NCBI GenBank assembly: GCA_902559035.1
Contig: CACEGG010000003.1
Location: forward strand, 85,608 to 149,607
Direction: 5' to 3'
DNA: 64,000 bases
Source of the DNA: an uncultured Bacteroidota bacterium
GTDB taxonomy: Bacteria; Bacteroidota; Bacteroidia; Flavobacteriales; Flavobacteriaceae
This document shows positions 31,179 through 41,529 of this stretch, piece by piece. How positions within the stretch are numbered: position 1 is the stretch's first letter; each line of letters starts with the position of its first letter. The notes under the pieces are model-generated. The model saw nothing but the letters and a program-made list of their open reading frames with translations, made no database searches and was not told the origin of the DNA. Position numbers and translations under genes: made by a program.

Positions 31179-31889
31179 GTGAAAAAACACCGTCTAATTA
31201 ATTTACTTAAAATCTTTATTCTCTTTTTTTTAATTGATTCTTGTTCATATCCTGAAATTTCAAGAGATGAGCTGATTTATGATAACGATTTTGAAAGTGT
31301 AAACTTAACTGAAATTGATGGTAAAGCTACTTCTACTTTTAACAACACTACAGTTCTAGGAGATTTCAATAACGATGGTTTTACTTTACATTTAGAAAAC
31401 ACAGGGGATCACGACTATGTTTTTATTTCTTTTGATTTATACGTTCATGGCACATGGGACGGAAATTTTAATGGATTTCCAGAAAACGACAAACCTGATA
31501 AATGGATTATGGAATTAGATCCAGATATGGATTTAATAAAAGACAATTCAGGCGATCGGTTTGTTACTACATTCTCTAACAGTCCATGTTTTAGCAATTA
31601 TTGCTTGAGACAATCCTACCCTGAAATGTATCCATTTGAAAACAATCCAAAAACTGGAAACAGTAAAGTTGATCTACCAAAAATATGTAAAGACTCCTAT
31701 TTTGGAGGTAACTCAACTTTATATAAAATTGAAAAAGGGTTTAGACATTCGGGTAATGCCGTTGTAATAAGATTTTATGACGAGCTTTATCAGCCTAACG
31801 CTATAGATAAAGACGGTATTGTTCAATCTAAATGTGATGAGAGCTGGTCTTTGGACAATTTAAAAGTAAGAGTAATTTCCTACAACTAA
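31179..31889 (+). CDS. lipoprotein of unknown function (GTG start)
   Basis: Hydrophobic leader with lipobox-like LIDSC; codirectional with and directly upstream of Wzi-like gene. Confidence 0.7.
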   Translation: MKKHRLINLLKIFILFFLIDSCSYPEISRDELIYDNDFESVNLTEIDGKATSTFNNTTVLGDFNNDGFTLHLENTGDHDYVFISFDLYVHGTWDGNFNGFPENDKPDKWIMELDPDMDLIKDNSGDRFVTTFSNSPCFSNYCLRQSYPEMYPFENNPKTGNSKVDLPKICKDSYFGGNSTLYKIEKGFRHSGNAVVIRFYDELYQPNAIDKDGIVQSKCDESWSLDNLKVRVISYN

Positions 31890-33607
31890 TGAAATACAAT
31901 TTCTTCTTATTTTTATTTTTCACATTTTTTGTATCAACCTCCCAGACAATTAATCTTAACGAGTCGTATTTGACGGATTATTTAAGAACCTCACAACTTA
32001 AAGGAGATTTTAAAAGTGATATTTCTTTCACAATAAGACCATTAGATATTGGAAAAAATGGATTAAAAATTAACAAAGAAATTTTTGATACAAAAAAATA
32101 CGCTCCTACACTGCTGAGTTTTTTAAAAGGAAATGGAAAAATAAAAATCCTTCCAATAGATTATAATATTGAATTCAATTCCCATCACCCCTACAATAGA
32201 AATAACGGAAGTATGGTTCCAAATCGTGGGTATCAACACATAATAAGCGCAGGAATTTATGCTGAGATAGGCCCCTTAACTATTCAATTAAAACCCGAAC
32301 ATTTATATTCTGAGAATAAAGATTTTGAAGGATTTGGAGAAGGCCCTAATGGCCATTATCCTGTAATATGGGCAAAAAGATACAACCTGTGGAATTTGAT
32401 AGATACACCTGAAAGATTTGGCGAAAAAAGTATTAGTAAAACACTAATAGGACAATCTAGTATCAGATTAAATTATAAAGGATTAAGTCTTGGAGTTTCA
32501 AATGAAAATATTTGGTGGGGACCGTCAATCAGAAATAGTATAATGATGAGTAATCATGCAAGAGGATTCAAGCATATAACATTTAATACTAACAAGCCAA
32601 TAGAGTCATCTATCGGAAATTTTGAATGGCAATTTGTTACTGGGAGGTTAGAGTTATCTGGGTATACTCCTCCAAATCCTGAAAAAAAATATGCTGGCAC
32701 ATTATTATATATTCCAAAGGGAAATCAAGCATATAACGGTTTAGGTGACTGGAGGTATTTCCAAGGATTTACTTTTACTTACTCTCCAAAATTTATACCA
32801 GGACTTTCTATAGGTATGATAAGATGGGCTCAAATGTATAGAGGATTATTAGAGGGAGATTATACATGGATTAATGGCAAACCTGATTATTTTCCTGTTT
32901 TTAGTAATTTATTTAGAAAAAATGATAAAAATATTGATATTGAGTATCAAATAGATCAAGCAATTGGTGTTTTCATGAGATGGTTTTGGGAAGATTCAAA
33001 AGCAGAGATTTATGCTGAATTTCATTATAATGATTCTAAGGCGAATATTAGAGATTTACTATTAGATTCTGATCATAGTAGAGCTGTTACTATTGGTTTA
33101 CAAAAAGTTTTTGAAATTAATAATTATGATTATTTATTTTCATGGGAATGGACTCAATTGGAACAAACTGGAGGAAGATTACTTAGAAGTGCTGGTAGCT
33201 GGTACCATCACACATATGTAAATTCAGGTTACACCCATGAGGGAGAAATTCTTGGAGCTAGTATTGGGCCTGGAAGTAATTCACATTACTTTGCTCTTTC
33301 AAAAATCAATAAAATGAATACTGTTGGTTTAGCACTGGAAATAATTGATCAAAATAATGATTTCTATTACTATGCTTTTGAATCTGCACAAGATTATAGG
33401 CGGTACTGGAAAGATTATAATTTTCACTTAAAATATTCTAAAAAATTTAAAAATTTTTGGCTTACATCAAACCTTGTTTTTTCTAGAAGTTTAAATTATC
33501 AGTGGGATTTAGATGACACTGCAACGGAATATTATCATCCAGGAAACGATGTGAATAATTTTCATATGACCTTAAAATTAATCTACTTAATTCCTTTGTT
33601 TAACTAA
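31889..33607 (+). CDS. wzi: capsule assembly Wzi-like outer-membrane protein
   Basis: Signal peptide, beta-rich; LSLGVSNENIWWGPSIRNSIMMSNHARGFKHITF, typical Wzi signature. Confidence 0.82.
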   Translation: MKYNFFLFLFFTFFVSTSQTINLNESYLTDYLRTSQLKGDFKSDISFTIRPLDIGKNGLKINKEIFDTKKYAPTLLSFLKGNGKIKILPIDYNIEFNSHHPYNRNNGSMVPNRGYQHIISAGIYAEIGPLTIQLKPEHLYSENKDFEGFGEGPNGHYPVIWAKRYNLWNLIDTPERFGEKSISKTLIGQSSIRLNYKGLSLGVSNENIWWGPSIRNSIMMSNHARGFKHITFNTNKPIESSIGNFEWQFVTGRLELSGYTPPNPEKKYAGTLLYIPKGNQAYNGLGDWRYFQGFTFTYSPKFIPGLSIGMIRWAQMYRGLLEGDYTWINGKPDYFPVFSNLFRKNDKNIDIEYQIDQAIGVFMRWFWEDSKAEIYAEFHYNDSKANIRDLLLDSDHSRAVTIGLQKVFEINNYDYLFSWEWTQLEQTGGRLLRSAGSWYHHTYVNSGYTHEGEILGASIGPGSNSHYFALSKINKMNTVGLALEIIDQNNDFYYYAFESAQDYRRYWKDYNFHLKYSKKFKNFWLTSNLVFSRSLNYQWDLDDTATEYYHPGNDVNNFHMTLKLIYLIPLFN

Positions 33608-34708
33608 AAAGTTAAAAACCTCTAAATACTGACTGGTGATAAAATCCCAATTGTATTTTTTAATGATTCCATATATAGATTTCCGTCTAAAATTATCAAT
33701 TTCATGTTTTTCTTTTTCACAATAATTTATATAATTAGTTATTGTTAAAAGTTCTTTTTTAAAAAACAACCCAAACTTTCCCCTTTGAAGCATTTCTTGA
33801 TTGAATACTGTATCTAAAGCTAGAATAGCAGAGCCGTAAGCCATTGCCTTAATCATAGTAGGATTGGTTCCGCCAAACTCATGGCCATGTATATAAACAT
33901 AACAGTTGTGATATAATTCAGCTAATACATTTTGATCCTTTACATAACCTGTAAAAATCAATCTTTTATCATGTATTTTTTTCAAATCTGACGCATAAGC
34001 ATCTTTGTAAGGCACATCTCCAACAACAACTAAATTCTTATTTGAACTAGATTTTAAAAAACCCTTTATAATCAAATCAGCATTGTTATCAGGTATTAAT
34101 CTTCCTATAACCAAGTAATATTCTCTTTTTTTAATATCCCACTTGTTTATTAGTTTTGGATTTTTTGATTTTTTAATATCAGCTCCGTAAGCAATAACCT
34201 TAGAATCTCTTTTAAAAAGATCTAAATAAACCTTTCTCATTTCATCAGAATCATTAATAATCTGATCGTAAAAAAGAGTAGCCATTTTAGAAGCCCACTT
34301 AAAATAAATTGATCCTAAACCTTTCCATTTTGGCCTTAGCCATTCCAAGCCGTCAACATTAATAGCAGTTGGTATTCTAAATAATTTAGTTAAAAGACCA
34401 AAAGGACCATTAGCAGAATTTACAACTAGAATAACATTTGGTCTTGAAAAACATGCATGGATAATGGATAAAAAAGAGTGAATTGGCTGAGATAATATTT
34501 TTGTTTCAATAGTAGGTATATAAACTAGTTTTATACCTTTTATTTCTTTTGGTCTTATTTTAAAAAGACCCTTGTGACAATAAATAGTGACGTTATAACT
34601 CTTAAGAACCAACCTTTCACTAAGCTGCTTTACAAAAGTTTCATAGCCGCTATACACATAAGGATATCCTCTAGTTCCAATAATAGATATGTTTATTTTT
34701 TTTTTCAT
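33587..34708 (-). CDS. glycosyltransferase (DUF1972/rhamnosyltransferase-like, GT4)
   Basis: NISIIGTRGYPYVYSGYETFVKQLSERL, NVDGLEWLRPKWKGLG, HGHEFGGTNPTMIKAMAYG. Confidence 0.9.
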   Translation of the reverse strand: MKKKINISIIGTRGYPYVYSGYETFVKQLSERLVLKSYNVTIYCHKGLFKIRPKEIKGIKLVYIPTIETKILSQPIHSFLSIIHACFSRPNVILVVNSANGPFGLLTKLFRIPTAINVDGLEWLRPKWKGLGSIYFKWASKMATLFYDQIINDSDEMRKVYLDLFKRDSKVIAYGADIKKSKNPKLINKWDIKKREYYLVIGRLIPDNNADLIIKGFLKSSSNKNLVVVGDVPYKDAYASDLKKIHDKRLIFTGYVKDQNVLAELYHNCYVYIHGHEFGGTNPTMIKAMAYGSAILALDTVFNQEMLQRGKFGLFFKKELLTITNYINYCEKEKHEIDNFRRKSIYGIIKKYNWDFITSQYLEVFNFLVKQRN

Positions 34709-35848
34709 TTAAAGTAAATTATTTACTTCTTTTAAAATATTTTTATTAAACGACTCCGAACTAAAATTAATTTTAAAATTCTTTTTACTGTTCTCTAAAT
34801 GCTTTTTTTGTAGCTTATCATTACTACAATACTCATTAATTAAATTGGCTGCTTTTCTAGAGTCATTAAACGGAATCAATAATCCATTCTTCCCGTTATC
34901 AAGAATTTCAATTGCACCACCCAAATTAGTGGCCACTGATGGCAAATTGTTATATAACGATTCAAATAGTACTGTTGGAAGAGGATCTGGCGCAATTGCA
35001 GGATGAATGAATAAATCTGATTGTTTTAAAATATTTGAAACATCATTTCTAAAGCCCAAAAATTTAATTTTATTTTCTAAACCTAGATCTTTAACTTTTT
35101 GTTTCATGCTTTTTTCATAAGATGAGTAACTTGGAAGTGTATCGCCTACAATTAAAAACTTAAATTTTGAAGATTTTTTAATAAGCTCATAGGCGATTTC
35201 AATTAAATACATGTGTCCCTTGTAAGGGATTAGCCTAGCCACACTAGTGATTACAAAATCACCTTGATCTTTCTCGAGTTTGATTATAGAATCCATTTTT
35301 TGATATTCAATTCCATTGTAAACTCTTTCAATTTTGTGTTCATTAATGTTTTTAAGCCAATGACTTTTAACGCTATTTGATACTGTTAAAACTTTACTCG
35401 AAATTCTGTTAATTAATTTTCCACTAAAAATTTCATAGAGCCAGTTTCCTGTTGGGATTTCATGGACATGGAATAGACTAGGGATGCCATTTTTTTTAGC
35501 TGCAATTCCACCAGAAAGAACAGTGGAAGTGTTAGTGTAAACTAAATCTATTGAATAATTTTTAATATAATTTGATAAAAATTTTATTGCTTTAATGTTA
35601 ATTACCAACCTATTAATAAGACCTAAGGGATTTAAATATTTTTTTCTAAGAACTCCCAATTCATGATAAGATACCTTAATGTCTTTTTTATTTAAAAAAT
35701 CATCAAGCTTGCCTTTTTCAGGCAAAACAACATAGACATTAAAACCATTAGTTAAAAACAAATCAATTAATTGTAAAAATATTTTACTAGCACCATAAAG
35801 ATCGTTTGAGCTATGAACTAATAAAATATTTTTTTTTGGGCTAATCAT
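34709..35848 (-). CDS. glycosyltransferase, GT4-like
   Basis: NILLVHSSNDLYGASKIFLQLID, VARLIPYKGHMYLIEIA, HPAIAPDPLPTVLFESL. Confidence 0.9.
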   Translation of the reverse strand: MISPKKNILLVHSSNDLYGASKIFLQLIDLFLTNGFNVYVVLPEKGKLDDFLNKKDIKVSYHELGVLRKKYLNPLGLINRLVINIKAIKFLSNYIKNYSIDLVYTNTSTVLSGGIAAKKNGIPSLFHVHEIPTGNWLYEIFSGKLINRISSKVLTVSNSVKSHWLKNINEHKIERVYNGIEYQKMDSIIKLEKDQGDFVITSVARLIPYKGHMYLIEIAYELIKKSSKFKFLIVGDTLPSYSSYEKSMKQKVKDLGLENKIKFLGFRNDVSNILKQSDLFIHPAIAPDPLPTVLFESLYNNLPSVATNLGGAIEILDNGKNGLLIPFNDSRKAANLINEYCSNDKLQKKHLENSKKNFKINFSSESFNKNILKEVNNLL

Positions 35849-36938
35849 TGCTATCTAAAATAATTTCTTCAAAACCTTTAATGAAGTTTTTTCTACTAAA
35901 TTTGTTAAGATGCATTATATTATTCTTTTGTTTTAAATTTTTAGATTTTAATATTGAAGTTATTTTTTTAGACAAAGAAATAAAATCTCCTACTTTAAAA
36001 TATTCAACGTATTCTCCTCCTACTTCTTTAAAGACATCTATGTCAGAACAAATTACTGGTATTGAAAATGACAAAGCTTCTAAAACAGGTATACCAAATC
36101 CTTCGTCTAATGAAGGGAATACATATATTCTTGCATTTTTATACAATATACTTGCTTCTTCTTTAGAAATGTACCCTGCTAAAATCACTTTATCTTCAAG
36201 TTTATTTTGAACAATAAACGTTTTAATTTCATTTAAAACCTCAGAATTACCATTGATTATTTGCGCTCCTGCAAGTACTAGTTTTAAATTGGAATCATCA
36301 ACTATTTTAAATGCTTTTACTAGAGTTATTAAATCTTTTCTTTTTTCAAATGAACCGATGTGTAATAAGTAATTTTTAGGTGTTATGTAATTAGACGATG
36401 AAGTTTTGTGATAATTAAAACTTTGATATAGATAACTGATACTTTTATCACTACCTAAAATTTTGATTAAATTCTTTTTTGAGTAATTACTTGTTGTTAT
36501 AATTTGAGTTCTGCTATTTATACCTAAATTAATTAGAGAAATAAAATATTTATTCCATAAAAAACTGTAATTTTTTTTATAATCCCAAAAAAGTGAATCA
36601 TGTAATACGGTAACTCTTTTAGCTTTGAATGTAAAATAAGGAGCAATATAATCTGGACAAATAACATAATCCGCATTATAGAAAAGTATTTTTAGTGGTA
36701 ACTGAATTTGTTTATATATCAAATATCTAATTTGAAAAATCCATCTTATAATTCTGTTGTTGGAATTTAAAAAAATAGCCTTTCCTACTAATTTATTAAT
36801 ATCGTGTGTAAAGATATAGTTGATATGATCAGATCCGTGATCTTTACATGAAGCTTCAAGTTCTCTTATATAACTTCCAATGCCAGCAACAGCAGCTTTT
36901 AAATAGTATAAATCAACAAGGACAGTAATCTTTTTCAA
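35841..36938 (-). CDS. glycosyltransferase, GT4-like
   Basis: VLHDSLFWDYKKNYS, HIGSFEKRKDLITLVKAF, VFPSLDEGFGIPVLEALS. Confidence 0.9.
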   Translation of the reverse strand: MKKITVLVDLYYLKAAVAGIGSYIRELEASCKDHGSDHINYIFTHDINKLVGKAIFLNSNNRIIRWIFQIRYLIYKQIQLPLKILFYNADYVICPDYIAPYFTFKAKRVTVLHDSLFWDYKKNYSFLWNKYFISLINLGINSRTQIITTSNYSKKNLIKILGSDKSISYLYQSFNYHKTSSSNYITPKNYLLHIGSFEKRKDLITLVKAFKIVDDSNLKLVLAGAQIINGNSEVLNEIKTFIVQNKLEDKVILAGYISKEEASILYKNARIYVFPSLDEGFGIPVLEALSFSIPVICSDIDVFKEVGGEYVEYFKVGDFISLSKKITSILKSKNLKQKNNIMHLNKFSRKNFIKGFEEIILDSND

Positions 36939-36939
36939 A

Positions 36940-38316
36940 TTATAATTTTGTGTTGTATAGCCTTTCTGATTGACCTACAAGATACCAAGAAAAAAGCGCT
37001 ACAAAAAGATATAGTTCAGCATTAGCGGTAAATAAAGGAATTAACAATCCAAATTTTGTTAGACTGGTAATAAAACCAATTGATTTATGATTATAATCAA
37101 CAGACTTTAAGTAAAGCCTAGCAGAATTATAAATGGCTTTAATTAATATTAATAAATACAGAACTAAAGAAATAATACCCATCTGAACACCATAAATTAA
37201 AAATTGATTTTCACCTCCAATTTTAATAGATTGGTCCACACCACTTGCGTTACCACTCATAGCTAATCCCACTCCAAACGGATTTTCATAAATGGAAATA
37301 ATTCCTTCAATCCACTCAACTAAATGTCCTAAACTTGATGTATTTTGAAAGGTCAGAGTATCTTGAATAAAAAATCTCAACTCTTCATCTGAAAAATTAT
37401 ATACGTAAACAAATCCTAATAATACTATGAAAAACATAGAAAAAATTATTTTATAATTCCTCGATAAATAAAGTCCAAAAACTAAAACTAAAATTCCAGA
37501 AAACATAGAGGCTCTTGAAAAAGCAAACAGAAATGAAAAAATAATTACCAAAATTAGACTAAAAAAAAGAAGTTTGTTTTGTTTATGCTTTGAGTGTGTA
37601 AATAGCCATAGAACTAAAGAAAAAAACAATAATAAAGATGCTGAAAATTCTAGTGGATCAGCAAAAAATGAAGCATATCTAGGCTTAGCACCTTGACTTT
37701 CAAATGACCAATTCAATCCATAATTACCCTGAGGATCAATATCATTAACAACAAGATTATAATTAGAATATCCTAAAAAAGAATGCAAGTGAGTACCAGC
37801 AACAGTCTCAAGAAGCGCAATTATAAAAGACAACAAGGTTAAGAAAACCAGCAGTTTAATAACTATGTTCCAGTTTTTAAAATTAAAATCTGTGTTTCGG
37901 CCAAAAAAATATAGTATTCCAATTAAAAAGATATTTTTAGCATAAATTATTTTAGAAATCAAATTAGCTTCTCCTAAGGGAATAATTAAGTAAACAAGTA
38001 CTAGCGCTAGAAAAGTAATAATTAATTTATCAAGAACAGAAAAATTAAAAGTTCTATTAATAAATGAACGCTTAGTTCCGATTATAAAAAGTATAAAACT
38101 TGAAAAGAAAACAAAATCTTTTGAATATTTAATGCTGTTTATAAGAACTGTATTTTCAAAAGCATTAAAAACTGTAATTTGAAAAACAGTATAAAAGGGC
38201 AAAAAACATATTACATAAAGTAATAGGTACGCAGAATTTCCCTTATATATTTCACCTAAGGTAAGACCAATGAAAATTATGTAAATTAAAATAAGTAAAG
38301 AAGCTAGTACAATCAT
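36940..38316 (-). CDS. O-antigen ligase/polymerase-like membrane protein (Wzy-like, copy 2)
   Basis: Polytopic; FLFAFSRASMFSGILVLVFG and ...GVGLAMSGNASG... pattern of Wzy_C/O-antigen ligase family. Confidence 0.75.
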   Translation of the reverse strand: MIVLASLLILIYIIFIGLTLGEIYKGNSAYLLLYVICFLPFYTVFQITVFNAFENTVLINSIKYSKDFVFFSSFILFIIGTKRSFINRTFNFSVLDKLIITFLALVLVYLIIPLGEANLISKIIYAKNIFLIGILYFFGRNTDFNFKNWNIVIKLLVFLTLLSFIIALLETVAGTHLHSFLGYSNYNLVVNDIDPQGNYGLNWSFESQGAKPRYASFFADPLEFSASLLLFFSLVLWLFTHSKHKQNKLLFFSLILVIIFSFLFAFSRASMFSGILVLVFGLYLSRNYKIIFSMFFIVLLGFVYVYNFSDEELRFFIQDTLTFQNTSSLGHLVEWIEGIISIYENPFGVGLAMSGNASGVDQSIKIGGENQFLIYGVQMGIISLVLYLLILIKAIYNSARLYLKSVDYNHKSIGFITSLTKFGLLIPLFTANAELYLFVALFSWYLVGQSERLYNTKL

Positions 38317-39197
38317 TTAATTTCAAGTTTAAGCCCATCAATTATACCCTGATAAATAATTCTTAATTTATTAAATCTTAATCTTAAAATGAAATATACT
38401 GAATAGAAAAACAGTTTAATTGATTGATATAGAATTAATCCCAAAAAATTAAATTTATTAATATGCTTTCTTAAAAGATATATGTGATTTTTAAAATTTA
38501 GGTAATGAACTTTTGGAGATAAATTTCCTTCAAATGATGAATTTTTAGAGGATTTTGAACCGTGATGGTATACCAAACTTGTGTTAACTAAATTAAGGGA
38601 AAATCCTAAATCTTTAATTCTAAAGGACCAGTCTACATCTTCATAATATGCAAAAAAATTCTCATCAATTAGGCCAACTTTTTTTATTATATCTACTTTT
38701 AATAAAATACAGCATCCTGTAACCCAGTCAAGTCGTAAATTTCTATTTGGGTTTTTAATTGTGGATGTGTAACCAAAAAATTTATTAATATACCCACCAG
38801 CACTCCAAACAGAATTTTTATTATTATAATTCATTATTAAAGGTTGAACAGCACCAATTAAATTGTTTTTATTTGTTGTATTTATTAATGGATCTATAAA
38901 ATTTTCATCAACCTCAGTATCATTATTTAATAGCATTACATATTTAAAATTATTTTGAATAGCATAATTTATCCCTTGATTATTAGCTGCTCCAAATCCT
39001 CGGTTATATTCATTTTTAAAAACTTTTAGTTTTTTAAAATTATCACTAAGATTTTTTAATTTTTTAAAATTTGATTCATTATCAATTAAAAGAACCTCAA
39101 AGTTTTTGAATTTACTTTTATAAATAGACAATAAACATTTTGAAGTTAATTCGTACTGTTTCCAATTAACTATTATTATGGCTAATTTATTGTCCAT
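38313..39197 (-). CDS. glycosyltransferase, GT2-like
   Basis: AIIIVNWKQYELTSKCLLSIYKS, NRGFGAANNQGINYAI, LLNNDTEVD, AYYEDVDWSFRIKDLG. Confidence 0.92.
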   Translation of the reverse strand: MDNKLAIIIVNWKQYELTSKCLLSIYKSKFKNFEVLLIDNESNFKKLKNLSDNFKKLKVFKNEYNRGFGAANNQGINYAIQNNFKYVMLLNNDTEVDENFIDPLINTTNKNNLIGAVQPLIMNYNNKNSVWSAGGYINKFFGYTSTIKNPNRNLRLDWVTGCCILLKVDIIKKVGLIDENFFAYYEDVDWSFRIKDLGFSLNLVNTSLVYHHGSKSSKNSSFEGNLSPKVHYLNFKNHIYLLRKHINKFNFLGLILYQSIKLFFYSVYFILRLRFNKLRIIYQGIIDGLKLEIK

Positions 39198-40431
39198 TTG
39201 TATTAGATTTTGAAAGAAGTATGGTGTGAACTAGGAAACTAATAAACTCCGATATTAATAATGCTACAGCCAGTCCAAAGCCATTATAATAATAACTTAG
39301 TATTAATGCTAATGGAATCATAAAAAACAATGAATACCATGTAGATTTATTTAGAACATCTTTTTTTTCATTTATTAGAATTATTAAAATATTTTTAAAA
39401 TTTAACATAGCTAAAAAAGGAATAAAGGATAATAAGCTTAGAATTTGATTTGAATATATTATTTCTTCACCTGAAAATAATAGTATAATCCATTTAGAAA
39501 ACAGTGTACATAAAACACCTAAACTAAATGTTAAAACTAATCCTCTTTTAAAATAATAATTCAAGTACTTATTTAAATTAGGATTATCATTCTTATTTAT
39601 AACCGTAGCGTTTTGTAAAACAGACTGAATAATAAACACAGGTATCATTCTAAGTAAAAAGGCAACTCTATTTGCCAAAGCAAATTTTCCTAGTTCAGAG
39701 TCATTAACAAATAATTTAAGAATTACTAGAGTACTATGAATAGATACGTGCCCAGCAACAGATGACATAAAAAATTGAAAATTTTCATGTAATCTAAATT
39801 TTATTTGATTTAAGTCTGAGAAATCAATTTTCGACTTTTTCTTTTTAAAAAACAAAATCCAATAAAGAATATATAAAGTTGATAACACTGAACCGTAAAT
39901 TAAATTAACCATAAAAGCATCATCTGGACCAGTAATAGTTAACACTATTAATACTAAGTAAATTAATTTAGAAACAGCATTGAGTATGGCTAATACAGAT
40001 AAATTATTTTTTCCCTGCAGATAAAATACAGGATGAACGGCTTCACTAAACAAAATTGGAATCGAGAAAAGTATAATTAACTTATAATTATTAAAAAAGG
40101 AAGTTGTTGCTGTAAAAACAATAATAATTAATGATATAACAATTGCAATAAATAATCTTAGAGACACTAAATTTTTTATCAGTGTTGCTTCCTTATTAAT
40201 ATCATTCAAAATAGAAATTTGTTTTGGACCGTTTAAATGATAGCCATAACTAACAACAATAGAAATCAACATAAATATTGAAAATGCATAGTTAACTAGC
40301 CCAAATTGACTGTCACCCAAGTTCTGGAACAGTATTGGAGTTACAATAATTGCTATTAAAATGTTTACCCCTTGATTTAATGAAAGGTTAATGAAATTTT
40401 TTATAAAAATATTCTTAACCTTTTTATTCAT
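39187..40431 (-). CDS. polysaccharide flippase, Wzx-like (copy 2)
   Basis: Polytopic; INLSLNQGVNILIAIIVTPILFQNLGDSQFGLVNYAFS. Confidence 0.87.
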   Translation of the reverse strand: MNKKVKNIFIKNFINLSLNQGVNILIAIIVTPILFQNLGDSQFGLVNYAFSIFMLISIVVSYGYHLNGPKQISILNDINKEATLIKNLVSLRLFIAIVISLIIIVFTATTSFFNNYKLIILFSIPILFSEAVHPVFYLQGKNNLSVLAILNAVSKLIYLVLIVLTITGPDDAFMVNLIYGSVLSTLYILYWILFFKKKKSKIDFSDLNQIKFRLHENFQFFMSSVAGHVSIHSTLVILKLFVNDSELGKFALANRVAFLLRMIPVFIIQSVLQNATVINKNDNPNLNKYLNYYFKRGLVLTFSLGVLCTLFSKWIILLFSGEEIIYSNQILSLLSFIPFLAMLNFKNILIILINEKKDVLNKSTWYSLFFMIPLALILSYYYNGFGLAVALLISEFISFLVHTILLSKSNTNGQ

Positions 40432-40469
40432 TTTAAGTATTAATGAGTTAAATGAATATATGAATAAAT

Positions 40470-41528
40470 TTACAGCGAATCTAGGGTTCTTTTAAATGAC
40501 AATGAAAAAATTGAAAACCCTAAGCCAAAAATCATTCCGTAAATGATGGTTTTTAATAATTTCCATCTTGAGTTTTCTAAAGGATAACTAGGACTATCTA
40601 TAATTTGAATTAAAGGCATATTATTTCTGTGAGTTACTTTTGCTAACTCTAGCTGTTTGAGAAGTTCTTGATAAATAGCGCTATTGGCTTGAACGTCAAT
40701 CATAGCTTTTTGATATGGAACTAGATTTACCTTTGAAAGAGGGTTTGGATTTGGAATGCTCTGATCTATCTCTGCTAGAAGCATAATAGATGTGTCCAAA
40801 ACAATTTTGACACTATCAGACTGTCTTTGTAAAATTTTAAGATTTGACCCTGTTTTTAGTGTCTTAGTTTCATTATAAAATTGGTTAACTATTTTAACTA
40901 AATTTTCATTAAAGGTTTTAGCTAAGGTTTCATCTTTATGATCAAAACCAATTTCTAAAATAGTTGTTTTTCTACTGGGCTTATCAACTATTAAATTTTT
41001 CTTTTTTATATTTTTTATCAGATCCTTTATTAAACTATCTTTAACTCTTGAGATAGTCTTATTTGATCCAAGATTATTAGTGTCAACTCCTAGTTTATTC
41101 CATTTATTTACTAGATTTTCCGATTGAATAAAACGTTTAATTAAGAAAAAATCTTTTTTACCATCATTCCCTGAAGACATCAAGGTTTTTTTAATCATTG
41201 AATTAGATCTGTATAATTCTTGTATATTATCAATCTGAAATAGACTTGAAGCATCAATAAAACTTGAAGCATTAATACCAGCTAAAGAGGCCAAAGAACT
41301 CAAATCCCCCATGGAGCTTGTGCTGTCGTTATCTAATACAAAAGTCGTTCTAGCAAAATAGGTTGGTTTAATGAGGTAATTATAGGAAATAGTAAAAAAT
41401 AAAAAACAAAATGTACCTAAGATTATTATTCCCCTATTAGAAAATAAAAACAATATCCAATCTTTAAGTCGCTTATAAAGAAAACTTAAAGAGATCTTAT
41501 CTTCAAAAGTATTTTTTTCCAAGCTCAC
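40470..41528 (-). CDS. chain-length determinant Wzz-like protein (no kinase domain)
   Basis: Two flanking TM helices around a coiled periplasmic domain; PLIQIIDSPSYPLENSRWKLLKTIIYGMIFGLGFSIF. Confidence 0.85.
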   Translation of the reverse strand: MSLEKNTFEDKISLSFLYKRLKDWILFLFSNRGIIILGTFCFLFFTISYNYLIKPTYFARTTFVLDNDSTSSMGDLSSLASLAGINASSFIDASSLFQIDNIQELYRSNSMIKKTLMSSGNDGKKDFFLIKRFIQSENLVNKWNKLGVDTNNLGSNKTISRVKDSLIKDLIKNIKKKNLIVDKPSRKTTILEIGFDHKDETLAKTFNENLVKIVNQFYNETKTLKTGSNLKILQRQSDSVKIVLDTSIMLLAEIDQSIPNPNPLSKVNLVPYQKAMIDVQANSAIYQELLKQLELAKVTHRNNMPLIQIIDSPSYPLENSRWKLLKTIIYGMIFGLGFSIFSLSFKRTLDSL

Positions 41529-41529
41529 G

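Noticed and set aside
35848-36210. 120-aa ORF on + strand inside the GT4 gene
   Set aside because: Fully antisense to a strong glycosyltransferase ORF; composition looks like an antisense reading of it, no recognisable motif.
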